Source: Cliona cf. orientalis (Eukaryota; Porifera; Demospongiae; Clionaida; Clionaidae). From it: a stretch of 64,000 bases of DNA. The translations under genes and the position numbers were made by a program. Below the pieces are notes generated by a model that was not told the DNA's origin, did no database searches, and saw nothing but the letters and a program-made list of their open reading frames with translations. The stretch's first letter is position 1, and every line of letters starts with the position of its first letter. Shown here piece after piece: positions 52,561 to 64,000 of this stretch. The stretch spans positions 5,152,501-5,216,500 of the forward strand of contig OZ005698.1 of assembly GCA_963930775.1 (NCBI GenBank), given 5' to 3'.

Positions 52561-52904
52561 CTTATCTGTTATGCTGACAATCGTCTTGAAGACTTCCAGT
52601 ACCGGAGAGCCATTGTAAGTGTCTACATTGCCTTTGCCTTGTACCGGGTCCTTCAAGAGGAGGAGAAAGGGCCTGGTGGTGCACACTGCTCATGCACGTA
52701 TGCACCGGGGGTCCCAGAAAATGTAGGGGTAATTGGATGCTATATAGCAGAGTCGGAGCCAGCATTATTCAAAGTATTATTATTGTGTAAGCTGATGGTA
52801 GGACATAGTCCCAGCAGGAGGAGGATGTCTTTCCTTCCACACAGAGCACGGAAGCTCAAGGGTATTATGATAGTGAAATGTACTGATATGATTACGTAAA
52901 TCAT

Positions 52905-53080
52905 TGCCTGGTTGTAACAGGAGTAGAGTATGCAACACACATAGTAGTAGTACAACCATCTCTTTCTAGATTAATTTTGACGTCACGGAACTAACGACAA
53001 CGACAACGACAACAATGACGACGATGACGATGACACGACCGATTACTTTACCCCTTGCGCATGCGCGCGGGGTAATTACA
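52905..53080 (-). repeat. solo terminal-repeat copy and truncated copy F of the ggggtaaa family
   Basis: Near 52920-52975 the phrase gcaacacacatagtagtagtacaaccatctctttctaga matches, in pieces, the terminal repeat of the element at 61400-62157. It is followed by a truncated, inverted head of the ggggtaaa family (gaccgattactttacccctt at about 53037). Confidence 0.6.
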
Positions 53081-55260
53081 TAACTAGCGTGGTTCACCAT
53101 CTGTGTGATGTGTATGTACATGTATGTGTGATGATCCTGTACCGCACAGCCAAATCTAAATCTGCTCACTTTGCCCATTACACAACCAGACAGCCATGGC
53201 CCTACATGTCAGTGTAATTTAGATGGTGTAATTGGTCAGCCAGTTGTGTAACTAGATTGAATTGCGTCATGATCGATGATAACGATGCACAACTATTGCT
53301 GTCTTCCATTGAAAGCCTCGCTACCGCTGCTCAATTGGTGCCCAGGTGTATAATAGCAGTCCCAGGCTGAGTGTCTGTACAATGGGTCATCTGGCTGTGT
53401 ATCCATACCGGGAATTGGGGCATCTGTGCATATGTATTATGGTACCAGTAAGAAATTTTTATTTTGGTACGTGGTTTTGAAGGTAGACCACATATTAACC
53501 ACCAAATTTAATTTTTCTGCCAAAAATTGTGGCCATACTGTAACTCTTTCCTTTTGATCTGTGAATGCATGGCATTGTTAATAGGGTAACTGATATACCT
53601 GCTTACTATTTCACAGCTGCAATCACTTATCCTGTCTAGGAAACCTAACACTATAGCTGCCAGGTGATGAATAATGTAGTCTATTGCAAGTATGTATAAT
53701 AATTTTCGCTAATGTTGTATCACGAGCAGCCCTCCAATTGCTCTTGAGAGAGCCATGAAGGTGGATGCAACATTTGAAAGGGCGCCTCTCACTCTCAGTA
53801 GCCTGTACATGTTAGAAGGAATGGCAGAAAAAGCCGTTGAAGTATTAATTAGTAATAACTTTATGTTTAGTTGTGTACAGATGCATAATTATAGAAGTGT
53901 CCATTATCCTCCTAACCAGGTCTGAAGTATTACTGTTCCTCATGGGACAAAATTTATTGAGAAGCATGATTGATCTAGGGATGTACATTAATTTTAGACA
54001 TTGATTTCTAATTGAGAGGCCTTGTTGACCACATTCATTAGGATACACTTAGTGAGAGTATTGATTTTTGGCTTAGTTGTGACTCTAAGGATCCATTAAC
54101 CTGGTATGTGGTGTGTCTGCTTAATGAAAATGTCCTTTTAGCAACTTGCTTTGATGTTCGATCCTTGTTAGTGATATTGCACAAATCTGAGTAATAATTT
54201 TACTCGGGCTTTCACAATATTCAGAGGTAATAATATTATTATTATTCCACCTGCATGTGCGCCCCTAATACAGAATGAAATTTGCCTTTCCATAGATAAA
54301 GTTTGTGAAGAGTTATGGTAGCCACATGCCTAATGCACTGACTCTGGCCCACATTGGCACTTAACCAGAGAACAAGTTGCAAGCGTTTGTACGGAAGTAG
54401 CTACATACCAGTGGGATAATGGGATTTGTTCAGGAGTGAGCACTTGCCTGGGATGCTGATATTTGTTGTCTGTGTATGCATCTGTAGCTACATAATATTG
54501 GAGATTAATTTGGTGACAGTAACTTATGAAGCCATAATAGATTTATATGGAGAGGAACTGAAATGCTTCATACCATTAATTTGTAAGACAGTAATTGTCC
54601 CATTAGCTACACGTGTACAAATATTACAATGTCATGACATTGTAGGTAGAGCTCATTGCTGGCAACATATCTATGCTGGAAACCACCATTATTGTCCTTT
54701 TAAGTGTGTGGATGTGCATGTGGGAAACAGCTTCTCAATGAAATCTGTATGGACGTGGAAATAAATACACACACTCAGTTTCCAGGATTATCCAATAACT
54801 CTGGGAGATAAGCGATCTTGATAATATTATGATTCTGCTGACTTGGAATAATTTATTATGTCTCTTTCTCTCCCACTCCCTCTCCCTCTTCTTCCCCTAC
54901 TGACCAAGTGCAGTGCGCAGAATTAATGTTGAATAATGATATGAGGATAATTAATGCTGAATAAAGATAATCGTAACAATATTGAAATGACATAATAATA
55001 TTATTATGACCCCCCATACCCGGTACCCTCGTGTATGCACTGTTGGCATTGATCATTGTTATTGATTTATGATCGTTGTACATTCCATGTGGGTTTTTCT
55101 CTGGTAGCCTTGAATGGCAGGCAGCTCTGAGAAGACTCTGAAGGGTGTGGAGTGCGTCTCTTCAATGCCTAGTGACGAGGGAGGAGGAGGAGGAGAGGGG
55201 GACAAAGCCACTATTGACTTCTACCTGGAGCTGGATGAGGACAATGGAGTAAGAAAGAGG

Positions 55261-55283
55261 GGGGGGGGGGGGGGGGGGGGGGA
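55261..55283. repeat. poly-G tract
   Basis: A run of G residues directly after the aagaaaga that follows the third ANAPC7-like piece. It is probably unstable. Confidence 0.9.
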
Positions 55284-58196
55284 AGGCGAGCAGGGAGGGG
55301 GTGGGGGTGAAATTCTGAAATTCTATGTATTTTCATTAACTAGCTTTCGACTTCAGTAATTATTGATGGGATCAAGGAGGGAATGGGAACTTAGCATGGT
55401 CCTAAACTAGTCCCCAGGCCCTCCAGTGTCTTTGCGTGAACATGCACTTACAATATCTATTGGTCCTGGAGATTGAGGCAGATTGATACATACCAATGGC
55501 ATGTATCAGCAATTAATGTATACCCTCGAAAGCATAATATTACTGAGTTTATAATGTGGTGGTTAGTGCATGCAGAGAAGAAGTTCGGGTAGGTGACAGC
55601 TTAATAATAATAATGATCGAAAGAGGAATTCAGTAAACATGGCATTGTGTGTAACTACTTCCACACACTCACCATCTGCTGCATTACTGTCCACTGTGCA
55701 TTCTATGCGTCTCTACTCAAAGTGACCACATGCCCTGATTAAGTGCATTAACATACTAGCTGTATCACATTACTCTGGCTACCATAGCTACAATAGTAAT
55801 ATTATAATCATTGATGTATAGAAATACAGTGGGAAAGTGGACAGTTTAGACTCTGGCTAGGGCTGGACCATCACTTCCAGTCATGACTACTGAAGCCATG
55901 CACACAAACCAAAGCCAAGTTCTAGTAATATTAAGGCATTCCTGTGGCATAATAATTACTGTCTGCCATGCACATACACTGTGACCATGGTATATATGTT
56001 ATGGCATGCAATTACACCAGAAGGTGTTGGAATAAAATAGTACATGCAAGTCTCTTATACTGTGGCTTCATGGTTTATTTGAATTATACATCGGATCTGG
56101 TGACTTGCTCTAAACCACTGGGCTTCGCCTGATGGTTTAACTGCATGATGCATGTATAAACCACTCCAGGCTATGATTATGATTATGTAGGAAGTATGTG
56201 ATCATCCATTTGCCTTGGTTGTGTGGGAGTTGAAGTGTATCCTGCCTTCCCAGCATATCAGTCATTTCCTGGTATTGTGTGCAAACCAGTTGATAGTGCA
56301 GAGTACAAATGTCAGGCAATTTGCTTTTATCCTTATCCTGTGATGGATTACAGGTGGCAACCTTCCTGTACTGAGTGCAGGTGGCAGTCTTCCTGTACTG
56401 GGTGCATGTGTGATATTATTGAAGGTGGGCTTCACTCTATTCACCTACCTGACTACCATCTGCCCTTCCTGCATGTTATTACTTCTACTTACAGGGATAA
56501 ATACAGGGGGTACCCTAGGACCCCCTCCCTCCCACTGGTATGTTCCCCCTCTGAGTAATATACTCAAATTTTTCCTTGGGGAGCATGCCCCCAGACCCCC
56601 TAGTTTGGGTATGCTACCACGTGCTAGAATTTTCCCCCTCCGCAAAAAAATCCTATATTAATCACCTCTGACGTACATATGCTGGTGAAGCCACACAGAC
56701 AATATTATTATAGGAGTAATCTGCAGGGAGTGGCCTGGGGACAGGCTACACAATGGCAGGACCCATAACAAAGCCCATGCCCTTTGTCACTGGACCACTG
56801 AATTGTCAATAATAATTGTTATTGACATGTATTATAATTGATTTCCCAGACAGTTTACTCTATATTATGATCAGAGCGACCCAGGGATGATCACTAATTC
56901 TGTTTATCTGTATCAGGATAGTACTCCATTGTACTCCATTGATATAATTGTATATCCTGGGTAAGTGTGTGCTTATGAGGGTTGAAATCAAGAGTTATGT
57001 GAAGCGCCTGCTTACCTGATAGACAAACAGAATTGATATAGATTCTAACTTATAGTTATAACACTGTTAAAAAATGTGGTGTTAAACCTGGTATTAAGCG
57101 GGACAAACTAATTTCACAGTTTACTGTCACAGACTTTTCGATTTTGCATGCGGGCAGGCAGTCATTACTCTAATTTCAAACTAGTGAGAAATGTCAGCTT
57201 CGAACTTATGATCGCTGAGGCCATGCCCTTCAATTGCAGGCTCAAGGGGGTGGGGCCAAAGTGCCATATAGTTGCTGTATATATACAATCTGAAATCTGA
57301 AATTTTTTGAGAAATCTAAAAATCCATGCAGGCGATGCCTGTGTTACCCAAACTCCCCATGGGGTGTGTAATAAGTACACTTTTAGGTATTGGAGAATCA
57401 CCCAAAGGGTACACATGACATTTACTTGTACTCTCACTGGGGGCATATTATGGGTACACTCCATGTGAATTCACACTACATGAATATGAGGTTTAGGTTA
57501 TAAGGTGAGTGCAGGCTGTCACAAAATTATTATGACAGTCTTCTGAAATCTTGTATTAGGTTATCCAGGGCTCTTGGCCATGCACAGCAGGCTGCATGCA
57601 GGAATAGTAGAAGTTTCAAGTGGTGTGGTAGCTAAACTAGTTTTTGGTGGTCTATAGCATCCACTCATCTGAGGAAACCACTTGACCACCAGCATGCCAT
57701 TGGGTCAAATTTTAGCCACTGGTAATCGTCAGTTTCTTCTTGTATGCTCACATCTCTGCCTGCATGCCTTTATAATTAGTTTATTCACTCATGATCAACA
57801 GTACTCAGCACTAGTGATATGGAGAACTGATCAGTATAATAATAATATTGTATCACCCGCATCATCAATAATTATTATTAAGTGCTGGAGACTATTAATT
57901 ATTCATGATTAAGTGCTTTGCAGTTGGCTGGATTAAACATTATTATTATACTCCTAGCTACTGATTGTATTATTGTTGATCACTGTCGTGTTCACTGTGT
58001 CTTACTACCTGCATTGACCTTGTTATGTGAAACTTTGATGGATTCACTCTGGAATCTGTTGTTGAAAACGTTGTGGCACTAATACATCCAATTTAAAATT
58101 CCGTAAGCATCTGGTGACTAAGTGTATACAGAGATGAAGATATAATTATTGTCTTAATTTTATAATCTCCAACTCGCTGTAAAACTGAATGCTTAT
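55284..58196. other. intergenic region
   Basis: No gene was recognised in 2.9 kb. The only structured feature is a two-copy 27-bp tandem repeat at 56351-56404. Small open frames are short and show no domain-like composition. Confidence 0.5.
56351..56404. repeat. two-copy 27-bp tandem repeat
   Basis: The unit caggtggcaaccttcctgta plus ctgagtg is followed at once by a second unit with two substitutions. Confidence 0.8.
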
Positions 58197-58990
58197 CAAA
58201 AACAAGTGGATCATATGTGACCCACTCTGAGAAAGGGGACCACTTGGGATAAAATTTCATTTTCCAATAATAGCTACAATGTGCATGGGGAAAATTTCAG
58301 CTGTCTGTTTTTTTACTCTACCAGAAAATGTAGAAGTTTGGCTTCATATTGATATGCTATGTTTATGTAGTTGCAGTATTATGTAAACTATCGTTAAGGG
58401 CGCAAACAATTGCTCAGATACATACACTTTAATACAAAATTTAATTAAAATATGCACATTTTCCGAAAATCGAATATATCTACCTGCGTGTATAAAACTG
58501 GTGATCCACTTGTGATCAATGAAACTTGCACCATTGGATTCAGTAAACAGTGCTACACACAGAGCTATCAATCCATGCTAAAAACTCAATTTTTATGAAA
58601 TATCCCGAGTGGTCCCTTTTCTCAGAGCAAGTCACATATTACTAAACTAATGTGGGTTGCTTCAGTTGCACACACTAGTTACATAGTTCTCATAATACTA
58701 TAAGTATATCAAACATGCCAGTTTGTGAATAACAAACTGGCATAGTTGCATGTACCACTTGTCCCATAAGTGTTGAACTTCTCGAATTCATGTAGTAACT
58801 GTATATACGCTCTATAATATGCATAGTTCACATAATTACTACAATCATACATCATGGGAGTAGTAGCAATTTTGATAGCTACTCATAAACTGGCAAGCGT
58901 GACATAGTAGCTATGATTACAAGAACTGTGATGGGAGTCAATGTGCCAGTGCAACTGCACATTGATTACTGTGATCCACTTGTTTTGCTG
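58197..58990. mobile_element. element with acaagtggatca/tgatccacttgt ends and a nested insertion
   Basis: Ends aaaacaagtggatca and tgatccacttgttttg are inverted. Inside, a second inverted pair (gtgacccactctgagaaa at 58217 and the complementary tttctcagagcaagtcac ending 58635) marks a nested element flanked by atat. The outer element shares aacatgc.agtttgt.aataacaaactggca with the hAT interior at about 52170. Confidence 0.65.
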
Positions 58991-59704
58991 TGATATGTAG
59001 TCTGGGATAGGAAAGCTACCTAGCATTTTTTCCCTTTAACGAAGCATTGAATGTGTTCAAGGCCCATTAGATGCTAGTATTTCAGGAACTAGTCCCCTAA
59101 TTAGCACAAGTGGAGAGCTCATCTTCTCGGTAGTGAATTCATATATTGTAGTCTTGGGCTGAACGGATCTTGAGAGCGCCAAAAGCTGAGGCAACAGGGG
59201 CGACATAAAAGGCCCAGTGCCTCCAAGTAATATACGGACTTGCCAGTATTTTATTGACTTCTGACCATATTTAATATAATATTATAGCTACTGATAGAAT
59301 TAAAAAAAAATTATCATAATAATTTACTATGGAGCTCTTCGCAAAATATACGCATGCTATAATACTGAAAGACAGGAGAACAGCTTTGAGGCAGTGAAGG
59401 CCCGGTGGACTTGGTGGGGCTATAGCCCCACTACTTTTCAGGAAGGAGGGCAGACTATATATTATATTATGGCCCCACCACTTTTTCAAAGTGTGCTAAA
59501 TAAAATATTGTGTAGATCATAGATGGTGGATTGGTGGGCAGTGTCAAATTAATATTATTGCTTTACAGCAGTAAAAGCTGAAGGACTACTATAAAAATTG
59601 TAGAACTGACAAAACACTAACAATTAAAGCAGATGACAAACATTAATTAATTAATTAATTATGAGCAATTAGAGATATCACATGGTGGTGAAGCATGATT
59701 TCGG

Positions 59705-59870
59705 TTATGAGAAGCAACTGTGACAAGGACATGACTGGTTTTTGGAGTTGAATCTTGATAGGAATGAGTCCCAGAAGATGTCTTCTAGTTTAGTTTTGAA
59801 TGACAGATTAAGATCGATTGTGGGGAGGGAGTTCCAGAGGCAACATCTTCCCATAAGTGCCAGCAAACAG
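59705..59870 (-). mobile_element. 3' end of a LINE-type retrotransposon reading frame
   Basis: The minus strand reads LWNSLPTIDLNLSFKTKL then a Phe/Trp-rich stretch ending CPCHSC, the typical C-terminus of CR1/L2-like reverse-transcriptase proteins (LWNSLP ... FKxKL ... CPC). Only this end is present, and it stops about 230 bases before the lipoxygenase start. Confidence 0.65.
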
Positions 59871-60101
59871 TGGGTGTGGCAACAATGCTCCCCTGGGCTC
59901 GTGGCGCATCGTAGTTCCGGTTGGCTTGACTGATTTGCACTACTGCGCATGCGTAGATTCGGATACTAATCGGTGTTTCGCCAATAAAAGAACAACGTAC
60001 GGTATTTAGCGTATCATCCCTACATCGGGACTGAGATACCCTGCAAGCTGAAATTTTCACGCTAAAGACGCCAGAGTACTTGTGGCTACGTCTCATACGT
60101 G

Positions 60102-63100
60102 ATGGCAGGTGACTACGGAGTTGAGATCTTCGAGAGTAAGGTTGATAAAAAAGTTACCCAATCCGATGAATCTTCTTTTGGCTTTCCGTCCAACAAACGT
60201 AAGAGTGACTCATAAAAGTTAACTATCAGGGTATTAGGCTATGAGCTATTTGCATATCCTGGTATAATGTATGCATGCAGATGGAAGATACTACTATGGA
60301 GTATCAGTTGTGACTGGAAAGCAGAAGGGAGCAGGAACGTCAGATACTGGGGTTTTTGTGCAGCTCGTTGGCAGCAAGGGCCAAACGAAGAAAGTATACC
60401 TGCAGAATTACCTATCCATCCTTCTTGGCCGTGATATTGATGAAGATACGGTGGAAAATCTGATCATCGAAAGTAGTGGAGACCTTGGAGAGGTGTTGGT
60501 GGTGATCCTAGGTAATGATAAGAGCTGGCTAGCACCACTCGGAGCTCCTTGGTTTGTCAATGAGGTACAGGTGCACAATTTCCAAAATAAGATCCACGAG
60601 AGATTTCCCTGCTATCACTGGATTGGTGACGGAGATGAAGTTAGCTTCACAGCCCACACAAGTGAGTTTCAATGTTGGAATCTGATATTCTATATGAACC
60701 ATGTAGCTATAGTTATGCTATAATATGTATACATGCAGCCACCTTGAAGGATGTGTCTCAGGATCAAGTTTTATCCAAACAGCGAGAATTGCAGCTAGAA
60801 AGGCGAAGGGCAGAGTACAAATGGGAAAGGCAGTCCGACTGGGGTCTTCCATCGAGCATCGATTCAAGTGTGGCTAAGCTGCCGGATGATGAACAGTTTG
60901 AGAGGGTCAAAAATGTTGATTTCACTGCGACTGCTCTCAAAAATGGGGTGAAGATCCGAATTCAAGCAGGCTTCAATGACATTGAGGACGTCGAAGACTA
61001 CAAGAAGGTGGCTACTGTCCTTGACATTCCAGAGATACAAGTCTACCATGCTGCCAGGTGGACCACTGATGTGGAGTTTGGCCGGCAGGTGCTGAATGGA
61101 GTCAATCCCGTTGTGATCAAAAGGTGCACTGCACTTCCTGACCCTTCTGTCTTTCCTGTTACTAATGACATGGTGAAAGGATTTCTCAATAGAGGACTTA
61201 CCCTTGAACAGGAAATACAAGTAAGTTACTGGCTTCCTGTATTATCTGTAGCTACAGTTATTAATTAATTTGCGTGATTATTCGTTCCTACTGCCCCTGT
61301 TACAGTGTAATAGGCTTCTCTAGCTGAGTTTATAAGATTATAGCTGTGACCATCCTCGAGACCCAGATATATAGTCATACTATTGTTATTGTATAATACC
61401 AGGAGTACATTACAAGGAATGTGCAACACACACAGTAGTAGTACAAACATCTCTTTCCAGATTTGACATCACAACCACCCTTGTACATGGGCCTGAATAT
61501 CATTAAAAGGTACTTAAGTTGCAACCACCTCTGTGTAGTTGCAGCTGCAGCTAGTTTCTGATAGGACAGTGCAGACACAACATTCATGGCTTCATGGTTT
61601 TAATGGTTGTGTGCAGAGGAGGTTGGACATAACCATGTGCACACAAAAAGTGGGCGTATTGCCCCATATATAACACTATACAAAATGTAAGTCACGATCT
61701 AAAGCCTTGAAGACAGTTTTAAAATTAATGTGAAAAGTTGAAATCCATGATAAAAGAAGATCCAGCGCCATACCCCGCCCGTCCACCCCTCACACTTCTT
61801 GCAAATCGAGAAAACTCATTCCTCAGAATGGCAACATTAAATACTGTATTTGTTGATTGCAGTCAGCTTCTTTCGCTGTTACAACATTAGATCTACACGA
61901 TTCAGCTCTGTTTCAGCTTCAGATTTAGCCATAGTTCACAAATGCAAACATTTTAGCTACCAGCTACACTCGCAAATGGCATTCTTTTGAACACGTGGCA
62001 GCATAATTGCATACCAAGGTCATGTGACTACAGCGCAAGTGTGTGTCATGTCCAACCTCCTCTGGGTTGTGTGTTAATGATATTCTGTGATGTCAAATCT
62101 GGAAAGAGATGATTGTACTACTATGTGTGTTGCACACTCCTGGTAATGTACTCCTGATAATATAATGTCATGCAATTGACATGCAAAAACACGAGAATCA
62201 TTTTCTCCAGTTTAGGTTGCCTCGGTTCTTTTTTAATGAATGTCGCTTGCACTATTATGCTTGGCAATGATAGCCATTGGCCATTACGGTATTATCACTG
62301 TCAATGGCTTCTGAAGCCAAGCTATGTTTTACTTGATAGATGCAAGGAAGGCTAGCTACCATGTGTTTCCTGGTCAACTGAAGCCACTAAGTTCGATACA
62401 ACAAGGAATAGTGTATAGCTAGTGGCCAGGAATGACAGTAAATGTAATAATAATTATTGCATGGTAGTAGGGAGTGCTAGAATATTATGGCTGTATAAGC
62501 TGGATAGCATGGACCTATACCATGCTATGTGTTACATGATTGTTTATAACTTCATGAGTAACATATAGGGATTCAAAATGACTGTTTTAGCTATAGCTAC
62601 TATAGAGCCACATAGCTGTTCATTCAGCCATGACTCAGTATTAGAGACTGCGTGTCTGGGCATGTCCACCTCGAGTAGTGATAGTGAGTGCCACTGTCGA
62701 CTTGGATTAGTTAATCTAACCTGCATGTACAAGACTCGTCGGCAACTCGCACTTATGGCTGGCATATTTTTAGTGCCGTTATGGCGAAGACTATGATTTT
62801 CTCTAGTATAATATATCTATGCAGCATCCAGCTCTAGTTTAACTCGGTAGATTAACTTATTAAGTTTGGTGAGTTGCATGATAGACCATGTGCATGATGA
62901 TAATTTGCAATATTAGGCTGGACATGTGTACATATGTGACTTGACCGTCATGGATGGGCTTCCAACTCGTGAGGGACAGTATTGTGCTGCTCCCACTTGC
63001 CTGCTCTATGTCAATGGCAGTGACCAGCTGGTTCCCATAGCCATCCAGCTGAAGAAGAAACCAGCTGAAGACAACCCCATCTTCCTCCCCAGTGATAACT

Positions 63101-64000
63101 GGATTGACTGGCTCTTGGCGAAGATTTACTACCAGAGTGCAAGTACGCAGGTAAGCCTCATCACGCTCTGAAATTCATCTTTAATTTTTTACAGTAGCTT
63201 CATAGATTATCATATAGATGACACTTAATGGCTTCTAGCTGCCATGCTGTTGCTTTTACATGAGAAGTCTTCCAGAAAATGAAAATTTCTATCTTCTTTT
63301 ACAGTTCCATCAGCTGTCCACTCACTACTTCTCCTGCCATGCTGCTATGGAAGCCTATGGAATGGCTACCATGCGTAACCTTCCTGATCCACATCCCATC
63401 TTCAAGCTCCTTCGACCACATTTCCGCTACACCATGGCCATCAATGCACGGGCCAGAGCCTCCCTTATCAATGATGGGGGAACCATCGATTTACTGTTTG
63501 CAATCGGTGGTAAGGGAAAGGTTGAGCTCATACAGCGTGCTTCTGCTCTTTACAGTGTTAACTGGACGAACATTGTAAAAAACACCAAGGAACGAGGGGT
63601 AGAAAATCTGCCGGGCTACTACTACGCAGAAGATGGTATTCCACTTTGGAAAGCTACACAGAAATTTGGAGGGGAGATCATAGATCATTTCTACAAGACA
63701 GATGAAGATGTAAATTGTGACAAGGAGCTTCAAAATTGGGCTGAAGACATCCACACCAACGGTTTCCCTGGCTACTTTGGAGGGAAGGAAGGCCATGATT
63801 TTCCACAAAAGATTTCAAGCAAGGAGCAGCTGACTGAATTGTGCACACTCATAATGTTTACTGGCTCAGCTCAGCATGCCGCTGTCAATTTTGGTCAATA
63901 TGCTATGTACGGATTTCTCCCAAATTCTCCCGCCACCCTTCGTAAACCAACACCTAGCAAGAAAGGGGTGGCAGACTATGCTACGTTGATGCAGACACTG
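60102..64000 (+). CDS. animal lipoxygenase (PLAT plus catalytic domain), 3' end outside window
   Basis: Five exons join in frame: 60102-60198, 60281-60661, 60739-61220, 62917-63150 and 63305 to the window edge (630 residues so far; family about 650-700). The enzyme inserts O2 into polyunsaturated fatty acids with a non-haem iron. Residues about 34-150 form the PLAT/LH2 membrane-binding domain (YYGVSVVTG, AGTSDTGVFVQLVG, FPCYHW). The catalytic domain includes APTCLLYVN, VPIAIQLKKKP, NPIFLPSDNWIDWLLAKI, then FHQLSTH with iron ligands His400 and His405, HPIFKLLRPHFRYT, LPGYYYAEDG, HTNGFPGYF and QHAAVNFG with His589 and Asn593. All visible ligands are intact. The residue 38 positions after His405 is Ala443, the position that is Ala in most S- and Gly in most R-lipoxygenases. 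The start ATG is the first in the exon before PLAT. The C-terminal Ile is beyond the window. Confidence 0.9.
61400..62157. mobile_element. element with terminal inverted repeats of about 70 bp in lipoxygenase intron 3
   Basis: The left end caggagtacattacaaggaa, the phrase tgtgcaacacacacagtagt and ctctttccagatttgacatc reappear inverted at the right end, with a few differences. A second internal inverted pair (gaggaggttggacataacca / catgtccaacctcctc) lies within. No coding capacity. A solo relative of the end lies near 52920. Confidence 0.8.

Larger units (their letters stand above)
51834..55250 (+). pseudogene. ANAPC7: ANAPC7-like exon remnants
   Basis: Three pieces on the plus strand resemble the TPR subunit APC7 of the anaphase-promoting complex. 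Piece one (51834-51865 continued at 52569-52614) reads FPAKHASVLI then CYADNRLEDFQYRRAI, similar to human SPPQKYQLLVYHADSLF...YRNAV. It starts after an acceptor and ends at a GTAAGT donor, but is split by a hAT element. Piece two (about 53735-53838) reads ALERAMKVDATFERAP then LYMLEGMAEKAVE, a TPR-like motif. Piece three (about 55121-55250) reads SSEKTLKGVECVSSM and an acidic Gly-rich tail, like DQKSLEGMQKMEKEES. The several hundred intervening residues cannot fit in the gaps, so this looks like a partial, inactivated copy. The assignment rests on short similarities; misassembly is another possibility. Confidence 0.42.

Noticed and set aside
52513-52899. 128-residue open frame around 52.5-52.9 kb as a gene
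   Set aside because: It runs from hAT sequence through the exon remnant into a dispersed repeat shared with 15650, so the frame is accidental.
55114-55359. Open frame starting MAGSSEK as an independent gene
   Set aside because: Its ATG is directly preceded by TGA, it ends in a poly-G artefact, and its middle part is better explained as an ANAPC7-like last exon with a GTAAGA donor.
56223-56558. Cys- and Pro-rich 111-residue frame
   Set aside because: Its Cys pattern comes from the 27-bp tandem repeat; no signal peptide, domain or splice context supports it.
62170-62355. Short frames in lipoxygenase intron 3
   Set aside because: No family resemblance, and the flanking exons join in phase without them.
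1-64000. CRISPR arrays, bacterial operons, ribosome binding sites
   Set aside because: The introns and gene families are those of an animal nucleus; no regularly spaced direct repeats were seen.

Overview
The window is animal nuclear DNA. The genes are intron-rich with canonical GT/AG borders (one GC/AG intron), and the families are metazoan: BCR-type RhoGEF/RhoGAP, NAA60, an animal lipoxygenase, TRAF and ITIH C-terminal domains. A basal animal, most likely a demosponge, is inferred from short exons in a repeat-riddled AT-rich background, a fibrinogen-like type II membrane protein, kelch-kinase and TRAF paralogues, and the very frequent palindromic motif tacatgtacatgta. The species was not identified by any search.

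Layout. 1-1340: last exon of a sequon-rich protein. 1673-3602 (+): six-exon secreted protein joining a CAP domain to an inter-alpha-trypsin-inhibitor heavy-chain C-terminal domain. 4350-7399 (-): NAA60, with a decayed retroelement in one intron. 7732-36673 (+): a 23-exon BCR orthologue whose inferred reading frame stays open across all junctions (1644 residues). It starts head-to-head with NAA60, and its introns hold a nested membrane-protein gene (31195-32349, -), a broken TRAF gene, an inverted TRAF RING fragment and many MITEs. 37769-38440: lipoxygenase pseudogene. 38924-48034 (-): six-exon kelch/coiled-coil/TKL-kinase gene with TE-packed introns. 50295-50792 (+): single-exon gene for a small secreted precursor with cationic and Asp-rich blocks. 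51834-55250: pieces resembling ANAPC7, one split by a hAT element with a perfect 8-bp target duplication. 55.3-60.1 kb: intergenic repeats. 60102-64000 (+): lipoxygenase gene running off the right edge.

The genes do not form an operon or pathway. The clearest relations are the shared NAA60/BCR promoter region, the live and dead lipoxygenase copies, and the dense nested non-autonomous DNA transposons. Exon borders were worked out by hand from reading frame, splice signals and remembered family alignments; transcripts would settle them.
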